Below the pieces are notes generated by a model. It saw only the letters and a program-made list of their open reading frames with translations. It made no database searches and was not told the DNA's origin. 13,224 bases of DNA from Synechococcaceae bacterium WB8_1B_136 (GTDB lineage Bacteria; Cyanobacteriota; Cyanobacteriia; PCC-6307; Cyanobiaceae), in contig RGNC01000045.1 of assembly GCA_010029175.1 (NCBI GenBank), forward strand, positions 1 through 13,224. Direction: 5' to 3'. Shown here one piece after another: positions 1-7,143 of this stretch (position 1 is its first letter; every line of letters starts with the position of its first letter). The position numbers were made by a program, and so were the translations under genes.

Positions 1-2
1 AC

Positions 3-578
3 CGGGTGCTGGCCATGGACCTGCACTCCGCCCAGATCCAGGGCTACTTCGACATCCCCTGCGACCACATCTACGGCTCTCCGGTGCTGGTGGACTACCT
101 GGCCGGGCGGGACTTCGGCGACGTGGTGGTGGTGTCGCCCGACGTGGGCGGCGTGGCCCGGGCCCGCGCCTTCGCCAAGCAGATGAAGGACGCCCCCCTG
201 GCGATCATCGACAAGCGCCGCTCCGGTCACAACGTGGCCGAGAGCCTCACGGTGATCGGCGATGTGGCCGGCAAGACGGCGATCCTGATCGACGACATGA
301 TCGACACCGGCGGCACCATCTGCGCCGGCGCCCGGCTGCTGCGGGAGCGGGGCGCCACCCGCGTGCTGGCCTGTGCCACCCACGCCGTGTTCTCGCCACC
401 AGCGGTGGAGCGCCTCTCGGCGCCCGGCCTGTTCGAGGAGGTGATCGTCACCAACTCGATCCCCCTCGGCGAGGAGCGCCGCTTCCCGCAACTGCAGGTG
501 CTGTCGGTGGCCAACATGCTCGGCGAGGCCATCTGGCGCATCCACGAGGAGAGCTCGGTGAGCTCGATGTTCCGCTGA
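3..578 (+). CDS. prs: Ribose-phosphate pyrophosphokinase (PRPP synthetase), 5'-truncated by window edge
   Basis: The enzyme transfers pyrophosphate from ATP to ribose-5-phosphate to make PRPP, the precursor of purines, pyrimidines, NAD, histidine and tryptophan; it is cytosolic. The open frame continues to the left edge, so only the C-terminal 191 residues of a protein usually about 315-335 long are present. The GTG at 6 and ATG at 15 are internal codons, not starts. Family signatures in order are DLHSAQIQGYF (18-50), SPDVGGVARARAFA (about 138-179), and the PRPP-binding loop DDMIDTGGT encoded at 291-317. The C-terminus ESSVSSMFR is a normal family end, so the 3' end is intact. The next gene starts 35 bp downstream on the same strand with no terminator between them, so co-transcription is likely. 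The identification is secure. Confidence 0.97.
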   Translation, partial: RVLAMDLHSAQIQGYFDIPCDHIYGSPVLVDYLAGRDFGDVVVVSPDVGGVARARAFAKQMKDAPLAIIDKRRSGHNVAESLTVIGDVAGKTAILIDDMIDTGGTICAGARLLRERGATRVLACATHAVFSPPAVERLSAPGLFEEVIVTNSIPLGEERRFPQLQVLSVANMLGEAIWRIHEESSVSSMFR

Positions 579-613
579 CCACGAATCCCCTGAACCACCC
601 CTTCCCACTGCGG

Positions 614-1801
614 GTGCGTCTCAAGCGCGCCCTGCCGGCGCTGCTCACGCTGCTGGTCACCAGCGGCCTGCAGGCCCTGGGGGGTCTGGAGGCCCGCTCC
701 GCCCCGAGGCGGGTGGGGGTGTGGCTCACCAACAGCCCCAGCCCGCTCTACTACGACCCAGCCCGCATCGACCGGGCGGTGGCGGAGCTGGCCGATGCCG
801 GCTTCAACACCCTCTACCCGAACGTGTGGAGCCGCGGCACCACCTTCCACCGCAGCCGCTGGGCGCCGATGGAGCCCGCCCTGGCCCAGGCCAACCCCAA
901 CCTCGATCCGATCTGCCGCCTCACCGAGGCTGCCCACCGCAGGGGGCTCAAGGTGATCCCCTGGTTCGAATACGGGCTGATGGAACCGGCCCAGGCGGCC
1001 GTGGTGAGCCAGAACCCCGACTGGGTGCTGCAGAAACGCGATGGCAGCAGCGAGGTGCAGATGCATGGCAAGCCGATGGTGTGGCTGAATCCGGCCCACC
1101 CGGGGGTGCGGGAGCGCTTCATCGGCCTGATCGGCGAAATCGTGCAGCGCTGCGGCGTGGATGGCATCCAGCTCGACGACCACTTCGCCTGGCCCGTGGA
1201 GCTGGGCTACGACCGCTTCAGCCGCGCCCTGTTCCTCAAGGACACCGGTCGGGAGCCCCCCGACGACCCCACCGACCGCGCCTGGATGACCTGGCGGCGG
1301 CATCAGCTCAGCGGCCTGTTGCGGGAGCTGCGGGAGGCCCTCAAGCAGAGGGGCCAGGGCAGCCCCTATGTGAGCCTGTCCCCCGGGCCCTTCCGCTTTG
1401 CCTACAACCACTGGCTGCAGGACTGGGAGATCTGGGCCCTGGGCGGGCTGATCGAGGAGCTGGTGGTGCAGAACTACGCCTATTCGGTGCAGGGGTTTGC
1501 CAAGGACCTGCAGCAACCGGCCCTGGTGAAGGCCAACAGCTGGGGAATCCCGGTGGAGATCGGCCTGCTGGCAGGCTTTGGTGGTCGCACCACGCCGATC
1601 CCCACCCTGAGCGAGAAGGTGCGCCTGGCGGCCGATCGCGGCCACGGGGTGATCTACTTCTACTGGGAGGGGCTGTGGGGCATCCACGCCGGGCCGGAGG
1701 GCGGTGAGGCCCGCCAGCAGGGGCTGCGGCAGCTGCACAACAGCCTGTTCCCCGATCCCTATCCCCGGGCGGGCACCAGTGCCGCCAGCCCAGGCCGCTA
1801 G
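614..1801 (+). CDS. Exported glycoside hydrolase-like protein, DUF187/COG1649 (GHL10) family
   Basis: This 395-residue protein resembles the family 10 glycosyl-hydrolase-like (DUF187) proteins, which have a TIM-barrel and are thought to act on cell-wall or other polysaccharide; the substrate is not known. Residues 1-29 form a signal peptide: basic start RLKR, hydrophobic core, small residues before PRRVGVWLTN, where the mature fold begins. Barrel motifs visible are VIPWFEYG (114-121), WLNPAHPGVR (157-166), GIQLDDHF (184-191, with the D188/D189 pair typical of the family active site) and VVQNYAY (284-290). The GTG at 614 is the only plausible start: no ATG, GTG or TTG precedes it in frame within the gap after prs, and it places the signal peptide at the very N-terminus. 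It follows prs by 35 bp and ends 13 bp from the convergent pepN stop. A link to prs function is not obvious. Confidence 0.85.
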   Translation: MRLKRALPALLTLLVTSGLQALGGLEARSAPRRVGVWLTNSPSPLYYDPARIDRAVAELADAGFNTLYPNVWSRGTTFHRSRWAPMEPALAQANPNLDPICRLTEAAHRRGLKVIPWFEYGLMEPAQAAVVSQNPDWVLQKRDGSSEVQMHGKPMVWLNPAHPGVRERFIGLIGEIVQRCGVDGIQLDDHFAWPVELGYDRFSRALFLKDTGREPPDDPTDRAWMTWRRHQLSGLLRELREALKQRGQGSPYVSLSPGPFRFAYNHWLQDWEIWALGGLIEELVVQNYAYSVQGFAKDLQQPALVKANSWGIPVEIGLLAGFGGRTTPIPTLSEKVRLAADRGHGVIYFYWEGLWGIHAGPEGGEARQQGLRQLHNSLFPDPYPRAGTSAASPGR

Positions 1802-1812
1802 TCACCGCCTGG
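1790..1812. terminator. Possible bidirectional hairpin at convergent gene ends
   Basis: A perfect inverted repeat, CCAGGC-N11-GCCTGG, spans the stop codon of the exported hydrolase (TAG 1799-1801) and lies just beyond the pepN stop (TAA, 1815-1817 read on the minus strand). The tail-to-tail gap is only 13 bp, so one shared hairpin would be economical. No T-run follows on either strand, so it lacks the second half of a classic intrinsic terminator and the call is tentative. Confidence 0.35.
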
Positions 1813-1814
1813 AC

Positions 1815-4556
1815 TTAGTCCCCGTCGCTCGCCGTCCCCAGACACTGCCCCACCACCTCGGCGGTGTTGGCGGAGAGCGGCGCCGCCGCCAGCTGCTCGA
1901 GGGCTTCGTGCATGCGGGCGCTGCGCTGGGGGCCATAGCTCTGCCAGCGGCTGAACACCTTGGCCAGCCGGGAGGCCGTGATCGGGTTGCGCCGGTCGAC
2001 GGCGGCGATCTGCTCGGCCATGAAGCGATAGCCGCCGCCATCGAGGGCATGGAACTGGGGCGCATTGCCGGCAAAGCCCCCCAGCACGGCCCGCAGGGAA
2101 TTGGGAGCGGCGGGATCGAAGCGGGGATGCTCCAGCAGGCGGCGCACCCGATCCACCCCGTCGCCAAAGGGGGCTGAGGCCTCCAGGGCAAACCAGGCGT
2201 CCAGGATCACGGGTCGCTCCTGCCAGCGGTCGTGAAAGCTGGCCATGGCCGCCGCCCGCTCTGGCGTGTCGTGGCACTGCAGCGCCCGCAGGCCGGAACG
2301 GGCCAGGGTCATCGAAGGTCCGGCCACCGCGGCGGCGGCCTCGGCGCGGATGGCCCCATCGGCGGCGGCGGCCCGCCAGGCCCAGATCGTGCCGGTGAGC
2401 TGCCGATCGCCCACACCATCCGGCCAGGCCAGGCCCCACTGGGGGCGGCAGCGCTGCAGATTCTCCAGCAGCGGCTGCTCCAGGGCCGCGCCAAACCGGG
2501 CCTGCAGGTCGAGCAGCGCCTGGAACAGGGCCGGCGGATCGGCCTGCGCCCCCTCCGCCAGGGCCGCATCCTCCAACTCGGGCAAACCCGGCAGCGCCAG
2601 CAGCACGCTGCGATTGGCATCGCAGAGCCCCACCTCCAGCAGGATCCGCTCAAAGGCCGCCACCAGGCCCTCCTCCAGCTCTTCGCTGGGCTGTCCAGCC
2701 GCCCGCTGCAGCACCGCCTGACGCAGCAGGGTCTGGCCGGCATCCCAGCGGGCAAAGGGCTCGCTGTCGCAGGCCAGCAGGTGCAGCAGTTCGCTGCTGG
2801 AGCGCTCCAGCTGCAGGTTCACCGGCGCCGAGAACCCCCGCAGCAGCGACAGGGCCGGCGGGTGGCTGTGGGGCTCCAGGCCCTCGAAGCGCAGGGTCTG
2901 TTGCGGCTTGTCCATCACCAGCAGCCGGCTGCCCTGGCCCCAGGCGGGGGGCAGCACCGCCGCCGCGGCCTCCTCAGTGCTCTCCCCCGCCAGCCGCAGC
3001 GGCAGGGCATCGCCCGCCTGCCCCACCAGGCCCAGCACCAGGGGGATCACCAGCGGCTGCTTGTGGGGTTGTCCCGGGGTGGCCGGGGTGCTCTGGCTCA
3101 GGCTGAGGGTGAGGCTGCCGCTCTCACCATCCCAGTGGCGCTCGATCTGAAGCTGGGGGGTGCCCGCCTGGTGGTACCAGCGGCGGAACTGGGCGAAATC
3201 CACGCGGGGCAAGGGGGCGCCAGCGCCCCAGGCCTGCTCGGCGGCATCCTGCATCGCCTGCACGAAGTTCTCGCAGGTGGCGGCGGTGCCGTCGTAACGG
3301 CTCACATACAGAGCCATGCCGCGCATGAACGTCTCCTCCCCCAGCAGGGTGTGGAGGCAGCGGATCACCTCAGCCCCCTTCTCGTAGATCGTGGTGGTGT
3401 AGAAGTTGTCGATCGCCTGGTAGTGATCCGGCTGAATCGGGTGGGCCGTGGGGCCGGCATCCTCACGGAATTGGCTGTTGCGCAGCAGAGACACATCCTC
3501 GATGCGCTTCACCGCCGCCGAGTGCAGATCAGCGGTGAAGCAGGCATCGCGAAACACCGTGAGGCCCTCCTTGAGGGAGAGCTGGAACCAGTCGCGGCAG
3601 GTGATGCGGTTGCCGGTCCAGTTGTGGAAATACTCGTGGGCGATCACACTCTCGATCCGCTCCAGCTCCGCATCCGTGGCGGTTTCAGCATCCGCCAGCA
3701 CCAGCTTCGAGTTGAAGATGTTGAGGCTCTTGTTCTCCATCGCGCCCATGTTGAAATGGCGCACCGCCACGATGTTGAACTCATCGAGGTCGTACTCCAG
3801 GCCATACACCCGCTCATCCCAGGCCATCGCGCGCTTCAGCGAGGCCATGGCATGGGCGGTGTAGGGAGCATCGCCTGGCTCCACGTGGATGCGCAGCTGC
3901 ATGCTGCGGCCGCTGCGGGTGATGAATGGATCGCTCACCTCCTCCAGGCGGCCCGCCACCAGCGCGAACAGATAGGAGGGTTTCGGGAAGGGGTCGTCCC
4001 AGATGGCGTAATGGCGGGGGCTGGGCTCGGCGCCGGCGGCGTTGGGCTCCGCCGCCAGCGGGCCCGCCTCCACGCAGTTGCCGTTGCTGAGCAGCACCGG
4101 ACAACTGGCGCGATCGGCCTCAAGGCGCACCCGGAAGGGACTGAGCAGGTCGGGGCGATCGGGGTGGAAGCTGATGCGGCGGAACCCCTCGGCCTCGCAC
4201 TGGGTGGTGAACATCCCACCGCTCACATACAGCCCCTCCAGGGTGGTGTTGGTTTCGGGGTGGATGCGCACCCGGCTGCGGAGTTGAAAGGCCCGGGCCG
4301 GAGGTTGCGGCAGCACCAGCCGGCCCGGCTCCAGGCGATAGGCCTGCCTGGGCAGCTCCTCGCCATCGAGGGCCAGCGCCAGCAGCTCCAGCTCCTCACC
4401 CCGCAGGTCGAGCGGCCCGGGCACTGCGGCGGGATTCGGGCGGAAACTCAGCTCCGCCTCCACCAGGCTGTGGTCCGCGAACAGCTGCACCCGCAGCTCA
4501 GTGCGATCGATCAGATAGGGAGCCGGGCGGTAGTCGGCAAGGCGGACGGTGGCCAT
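1815..4556 (-). CDS. pepN: Aminopeptidase N (M1 family zinc metallopeptidase)
   Basis: The enzyme removes N-terminal amino acids from peptides in the cytosol, completing protein turnover. The 913-residue product matches the Escherichia coli-type PepN architecture: N-terminal beta domain, thermolysin-like catalytic domain and a long helical C-terminal domain. The exopeptidase motif GAMEN is at 271-275. The zinc site is HEYFH at 307-311 with the third ligand E330 exactly 18 residues after the second histidine. The transition-state tyrosine is Y391 in TTIYEKGAEVIR. All catalytic residues sit 10 positions after the E. coli PepN numbers that I recall. The ATG at 4556 gives MATVRLADYRPAPYLID, a normal start; no clear Shine-Dalgarno precedes it. 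It lies 69 bp downstream of a small exported-protein gene on the same strand and is probably its operon partner. It appears full length and intact. Confidence 0.97.
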   Translation of the reverse strand: MATVRLADYRPAPYLIDRTELRVQLFADHSLVEAELSFRPNPAAVPGPLDLRGEELELLALALDGEELPRQAYRLEPGRLVLPQPPARAFQLRSRVRIHPETNTTLEGLYVSGGMFTTQCEAEGFRRISFHPDRPDLLSPFRVRLEADRASCPVLLSNGNCVEAGPLAAEPNAAGAEPSPRHYAIWDDPFPKPSYLFALVAGRLEEVSDPFITRSGRSMQLRIHVEPGDAPYTAHAMASLKRAMAWDERVYGLEYDLDEFNIVAVRHFNMGAMENKSLNIFNSKLVLADAETATDAELERIESVIAHEYFHNWTGNRITCRDWFQLSLKEGLTVFRDACFTADLHSAAVKRIEDVSLLRNSQFREDAGPTAHPIQPDHYQAIDNFYTTTIYEKGAEVIRCLHTLLGEETFMRGMALYVSRYDGTAATCENFVQAMQDAAEQAWGAGAPLPRVDFAQFRRWYHQAGTPQLQIERHWDGESGSLTLSLSQSTPATPGQPHKQPLVIPLVLGLVGQAGDALPLRLAGESTEEAAAAVLPPAWGQGSRLLVMDKPQQTLRFEGLEPHSHPPALSLLRGFSAPVNLQLERSSSELLHLLACDSEPFARWDAGQTLLRQAVLQRAAGQPSEELEEGLVAAFERILLEVGLCDANRSVLLALPGLPELEDAALAEGAQADPPALFQALLDLQARFGAALEQPLLENLQRCRPQWGLAWPDGVGDRQLTGTIWAWRAAAADGAIRAEAAAAVAGPSMTLARSGLRALQCHDTPERAAAMASFHDRWQERPVILDAWFALEASAPFGDGVDRVRRLLEHPRFDPAAPNSLRAVLGGFAGNAPQFHALDGGGYRFMAEQIAAVDRRNPITASRLAKVFSRWQSYGPQRSARMHEALEQLAAAPLSANTAEVVGQCLGTASDGD

Positions 4557-4625
4557 GGGGAGGAGAAGGGATCACCAGGGGGAACGGGCCCCCGGCCGGG
4601 GATCGCCCATCAGGCCGTGTGAGCC

Positions 4626-5090
4626 CTACTGCGCAGCCGGCTTGGCCGCTGGCTTGGCGGCCGGAGCAGCACCGCCGCCACCGCCGCGGTTCTGGAGAAC
4701 GGCCTGCACCTTCTGCTTCACGTCGTCGGGCACTTCCTTGGGGCAGACCTCCACGGCGCCCAGCACGGCGGAGTTGATCGAGCCCTTGCGCAGTTCATCG
4801 ATGCTGAGGGGCTTGGCGCCCACCTGGGCAATCACACCCCCGTGCTGACCCTGGATCACCTGGGCCAGGGTTTCACCGGCCACCGCCACCGCCTTGTCGA
4901 ACTCGATGCCAGCGGCGCGGGAAATGCAGACGTTGAGCGCGGCGATGCGGGTGTAGAGACTCATGTCGGCCTCGGAGGCCGGGGCCGCCAGGGCGGACGC
5001 AGGGGCCAGCGCCAGGGCCAGGGGGAGCAGCAGGAGGCCGAGGCGGCCGGCGGTGGTGCGCACGCGGAAATCGATGGGTTTGGAGCTCAA
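4626..5090 (-). CDS. Small exported protein of unknown function, picocyanobacterial type
   Basis: I do not know a function. The product is 154 residues if it starts at the TTG at 5090, or 145 from the GTG at 5063. TTG is preferred because GGAG lies 5 nt upstream and the codon overlaps the previous gene's TGA as TTGA, a translational-coupling arrangement; the GTG has no such site. Either start leaves a signal peptide: basic VRTTAGR, the hydrophobic run GLLLLPLALALAP, then ASALA before APASEADM. The mature part (about 110 residues) is mostly helical-looking, with SLYTRIAALNVCISRAAGIEF, the segment ETLAQVIQGQHGG, and KGSINSAVLGAVEVCPKEVPDDV. Two cysteines (46 and 107, counting from the GTG) could form a disulfide after export. 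The C-terminal 20 or so residues are a low-complexity glycine then Ala/Pro/Lys tail. I recall similar short proteins in marine Synechococcus and Prochlorococcus. A longer in-frame opening exists upstream but overlaps the CpcS-like gene and is a shadow. Confidence 0.85.
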   Translation of the reverse strand: MSSKPIDFRVRTTAGRLGLLLLPLALALAPASALAAPASEADMSLYTRIAALNVCISRAAGIEFDKAVAVAGETLAQVIQGQHGGVIAQVGAKPLSIDELRKGSINSAVLGAVEVCPKEVPDDVKQKVQAVLQNRGGGGGAAPAAKPAAKPAAQ

Positions 5091-5686
5091 TCCTGCTCCA
5101 CAACGGGGCAATTGTCTGCCAACAGGGGGCCGGCCCCCTCCAGGCGGATTTCGTGATGGATCTCCGCCAGCTCCAGGGCGCCGTCGCACCAGGAATAGAT
5201 CGAGCGGGCCCGGAAGCGATCCTGGTCCACCAGGCGGATGTGCTCGAGGATGTCCCACTGCAGGTAGTGCGACTCGAACACCAGCTCGTGTTCGTCCACT
5301 TGGCGAATCTGGCTCTTGGTGGGGGAGCCGCAGAGATAGCCGCGGCTGCGCCGCAGCTGGTGGCCGCAGAGGGTGGCCTCCATCGAGCCCTCCCGCACAT
5401 AGCGGGGCTTGATGGCGAAAAAGTCGTATTCCTTTTCCGGCCACCAGCTGAAGCGGTAGCGCGGCTCGGCTTCGATGGCGTCCTCGTAGGCCTCCACCCG
5501 CAGCAGCATGTCCACCCGCAGCACTTCATCGTCGGGGAAGAAATACTGACGCCGCGAGCGCCACAGCCCCAGGTTGCGGTTGAACCAACGGCGCAGGGTG
5601 GTGTCGAAACGGATGCGGCTGGCTGCGCTGCCGGTCAGCGTGGTGGTGGGCGGCACCCGCGTGGCCAGGTCCTTGTGATGGGTCAC
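5087..5686 (-). CDS. CpcS/CpeS-like (phycobiliprotein lyase fold) conserved protein
   Basis: The 199-residue product resembles the CpcS/CpeS family, whose characterised members are lipocalin-fold lyases attaching bilins to phycobiliprotein cysteines. The clue is the segment at 31-48 ending in G-x-W-x-S-x-R (G40, W42, S44, R46), the hallmark near the family N-terminus, followed by alternating beta-strand segments rich in aromatic and charged residues (EPRYRFSWWPEKEYDFF at 74-90) and a final strand LELAEIHHEIRLE. The first 20 residues look unconserved. The GTG at 5686 is preceded by GAGAGGG 10 nt upstream. It is the first gene of a minus-strand cluster with the exported protein (4-nt overlap) and pepN, and diverges from sasA. 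Whether this member attaches a bilin cannot be told from sequence; it could be a divergent paralogue with another role. The family call is moderately sure, the lyase function is not. Confidence 0.6.
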   Translation of the reverse strand: MTHHKDLATRVPPTTTLTGSAASRIRFDTTLRRWFNRNLGLWRSRRQYFFPDDEVLRVDMLLRVEAYEDAIEAEPRYRFSWWPEKEYDFFAIKPRYVREGSMEATLCGHQLRRSRGYLCGSPTKSQIRQVDEHELVFESHYLQWDILEHIRLVDQDRFRARSIYSWCDGALELAEIHHEIRLEGAGPLLADNCPVVEQD

Positions 5687-5707
5687 CAGCCAGAAACCCT
5701 CTCAACA

Positions 5708-5725
5708 ACGACTCATCACAGTCGT
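5708..5725. promoter_or_regulatory. Inverted repeat in the divergent region, possible operator
   Basis: ACGACT-N6-AGTCGT is a perfect 6-bp dyad centred about 30 bp upstream of the CpcS-like start and about 80 bp upstream of sasA. The dyad symmetry suits a dimeric regulator. No regulator consensus I know matches it. Confidence 0.3.
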
Positions 5726-5767
5726 CATAGCGGCGGCGCCGCAACCTGGCCAGAAACCATAGGGTGA

Positions 5768-5789
5768 CTTGACATTTCACAGGGTCAAG
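5768..5789. promoter_or_regulatory. Inverted repeat immediately upstream of sasA
   Basis: CTTGAC-N10-GTCAAG is a perfect 6-bp dyad ending 7 nt before the sasA GTG. Its left arm contains TTGACA, identical to a -35 consensus, but no -10 fits at the usual distance before the start codon. It is more plausibly an operator or RNA hairpin in the sasA leader than a core promoter. Confidence 0.35.
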
Positions 5790-5796
5790 AGCACCG

Positions 5797-7062
5797 GTGA
5801 CCGCCGCTGGGGAGTTCGACCCCGCCGCTGAGCCCAAGGCCGCAGCCGAGCCCCAGGCCGCAGCCGAGGCCGCCGCTGCCCCTGAGGCTGCTGCAGAACC
5901 CAGGCAGCCCTCGCTCAGGCTGCGGGATGCCAGCCTGCGGAGCTCGGGGCTGGCGGATGCCGGCCTGCTGCCCCGCCGCCAGCTGAAGCTGCTGCTGCTG
6001 GCGGCCCCGCACCACCGCGCCACCCCCGACCTGCGGGGCCTGGTGACCTTCCTGGAACGGGAGGACTTCGGCTTCGACGTGAGCCTGGAGGTGATCGATC
6101 CGGCCAGTCGCCCGGAACTGCTGGAGCTGCATCGCCTGGTGGCCACTCCGGCGCTGATCAAGCTGGAACCCAGCCCCAAGCAGGTGTTCGCCGGCAACAC
6201 CCTGCAGCAGCAGCTGCGCAACTGGCTGCCCCGCTGGCAGCAGGTGGAAGTGGTGAGCGGCCTGGGCATGAGCCTGCGGCCGCCGGAGAGCGATGGCAGC
6301 CGCACCCAGCGCGAACTGCAGCTGGAGGATCAGGTGCTGGTGCTGCGCCAGGAGAACGAGACCCTGATCGAGCGCCTGCGGGTGCAGGAGCGGCTGCTGC
6401 GCATGGTGGCCCACGAACTGCGCACGCCGCTCACGGCCTCGAAGCTGGCCCTGCAGAGCCTGAACCTCGGCCAGATCGACCAGGCCCGGTTCCGCGACGT
6501 GCTCGGCCGCCGGCTGGAGGACATCGAGCAGCTCTCGAAGGATCTGCTGGAGGTGGGCACCACCCGCTGGGAGGCCCTGTTCAACCCCCAGCGGCTGGCC
6601 CTGGGCCCCGTGGCGGCGGAGGCGATCCTGGAACTGGAGAAGCTGTGGGTGGGCCGCGGCCTGGAGCTGGTCACCGACATCCCCACCGACCTGCCGGATG
6701 TGAACGCCGATCAGCGGCGCATGCGCCAGGTGCTGCTCAACCTGCTGGAGAATGCCTTCAAGTACACCCCGGACGGGGGCCTGGTGAGCCTCACGATCCT
6801 GCACCGCACCAGCCAGTGGCTGCAGGTGAGCATCTGCGATTCGGGCCCCGGCATTCCCCGCGACGAACAGGAGCGGATCTTCCTGGAGCGGGTGCGCCTG
6901 CCCCAGACCTCCGCCACCACCTCAGGCTTCGGCGTTGGGCTGTCGGTGTGCCGGCGCATCACCGAAGTGCATGGCGGTCGGATCTGGGTGGTGTCTGAAC
7001 CGGGGGAGGGCGCCTGCTTCCACTTCACGGTGCCGGTGTGGAACAGCCAGGGCAGCACCTGA
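5797..7062 (+). CDS. sasA: Circadian clock output histidine kinase SasA
   Basis: SasA binds KaiC through a KaiB-like domain, autophosphorylates on histidine and passes phosphate to the response regulator RpaA, driving clock-controlled transcription. The 421-residue product has a low-complexity Ala/Glu/Pro leader (residues 1-38), a KaiB-like thioredoxin-fold domain (about 63-148, with LVATPALIKLEPSPKQVFAG typical of SasA), a linker helix with coiled-coil character (about 170-200), a HisKA domain with phospho-acceptor H206 in VAHELRTPL, and an ATPase domain with N box NLLENAFKYTP (315-325), G1 DSGPGIP (348-354) and G2 GFGVGLSV (377-384). All kinase motifs are intact. GTG 5797 is the only start: an in-frame TGA lies at 5770 and no ATG, GTG or TTG occurs between 5797 and the KaiB-like domain. 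No strong Shine-Dalgarno is visible. It diverges from the CpcS-like gene and is followed by tRNA-Glu. Confidence 0.97.
   Translation: MTAAGEFDPAAEPKAAAEPQAAAEAAAAPEAAAEPRQPSLRLRDASLRSSGLADAGLLPRRQLKLLLLAAPHHRATPDLRGLVTFLEREDFGFDVSLEVIDPASRPELLELHRLVATPALIKLEPSPKQVFAGNTLQQQLRNWLPRWQQVEVVSGLGMSLRPPESDGSRTQRELQLEDQVLVLRQENETLIERLRVQERLLRMVAHELRTPLTASKLALQSLNLGQIDQARFRDVLGRRLEDIEQLSKDLLEVGTTRWEALFNPQRLALGPVAAEAILELEKLWVGRGLELVTDIPTDLPDVNADQRRMRQVLLNLLENAFKYTPDGGLVSLTILHRTSQWLQVSICDSGPGIPRDEQERIFLERVRLPQTSATTSGFGVGLSVCRRITEVHGGRIWVVSEPGEGACFHFTVPVWNSQGST
5830..5865 (+). repeat. Two 18-bp tandem repeats in the sasA leader
   Basis: The unit GAGCCCAAGGCCGCAGCC at 5830-5847 is repeated at 5848-5865 with one mismatch, encoding EPKAAA then EPQAAA. 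A degenerate continuation (to about 5900) extends the Ala/Glu/Pro tract. It looks like slippage expansion of an unstructured N-terminal tail. Confidence 0.8.
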
Positions 7063-7087
7063 TCACGCTGCGGGCGCCGCTCAGATG

Positions 7088-7117
7088 TTGACGAAGGGTC
7101 CGTCGGACCCGTAAGGT
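7088..7117 (+). promoter_or_regulatory. Likely tRNA-Glu promoter with hairpin in spacer
   Basis: TTGACG (7088-7093) and TAAGGT (7112-7117), 18 bp apart, make a reasonable sigma-70 type promoter about 26 bp upstream of the tRNA 5' end. Inside the spacer lies the perfect inverted repeat GGGTCC-GTC-GGACCC (7096-7110). That repeat could alternatively be the 3' hairpin of the sasA transcript, although no T-run follows it. Confidence 0.5.
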
Positions 7118-7143
7118 CCATCTCAAGCCAAATCCGAGTCCAG

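Noticed and set aside
227..1738. A 503-codon minus-strand open frame over prs and the exported hydrolase
   Set aside because: Antisense to two genes with clear motifs; low-complexity composition typical of a GC-rich shadow.
4557..4568. GGGGAGGAGAAG next to the pepN start, resembling a Shine-Dalgarno sequence
   Set aside because: It is on the plus strand, whereas pepN is read on the minus strand, so it cannot serve that gene; no plus-strand gene starts there.
4590..4601. 12-bp palindrome CCCCGGCCGGGG between the exported-protein gene and pepN
   Set aside because: Expected fairly often by chance in such GC-rich DNA, has no T-run, and lies within a probable operon.
2232..4622. A 796-codon open frame on the plus strand opposite pepN
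   Set aside because: pepN has every M1 catalytic residue; the antisense frame is Gln/Gly/Arg/Ala-rich with no recognisable domain, as expected opposite a high-GC gene.
5769..5774. TTGACA as the -35 box of a sasA promoter
   Set aside because: A -10 at 16-18 bp spacing would fall on the GTG start codon and no match is there; the hexamer is better explained as one arm of the dyad.
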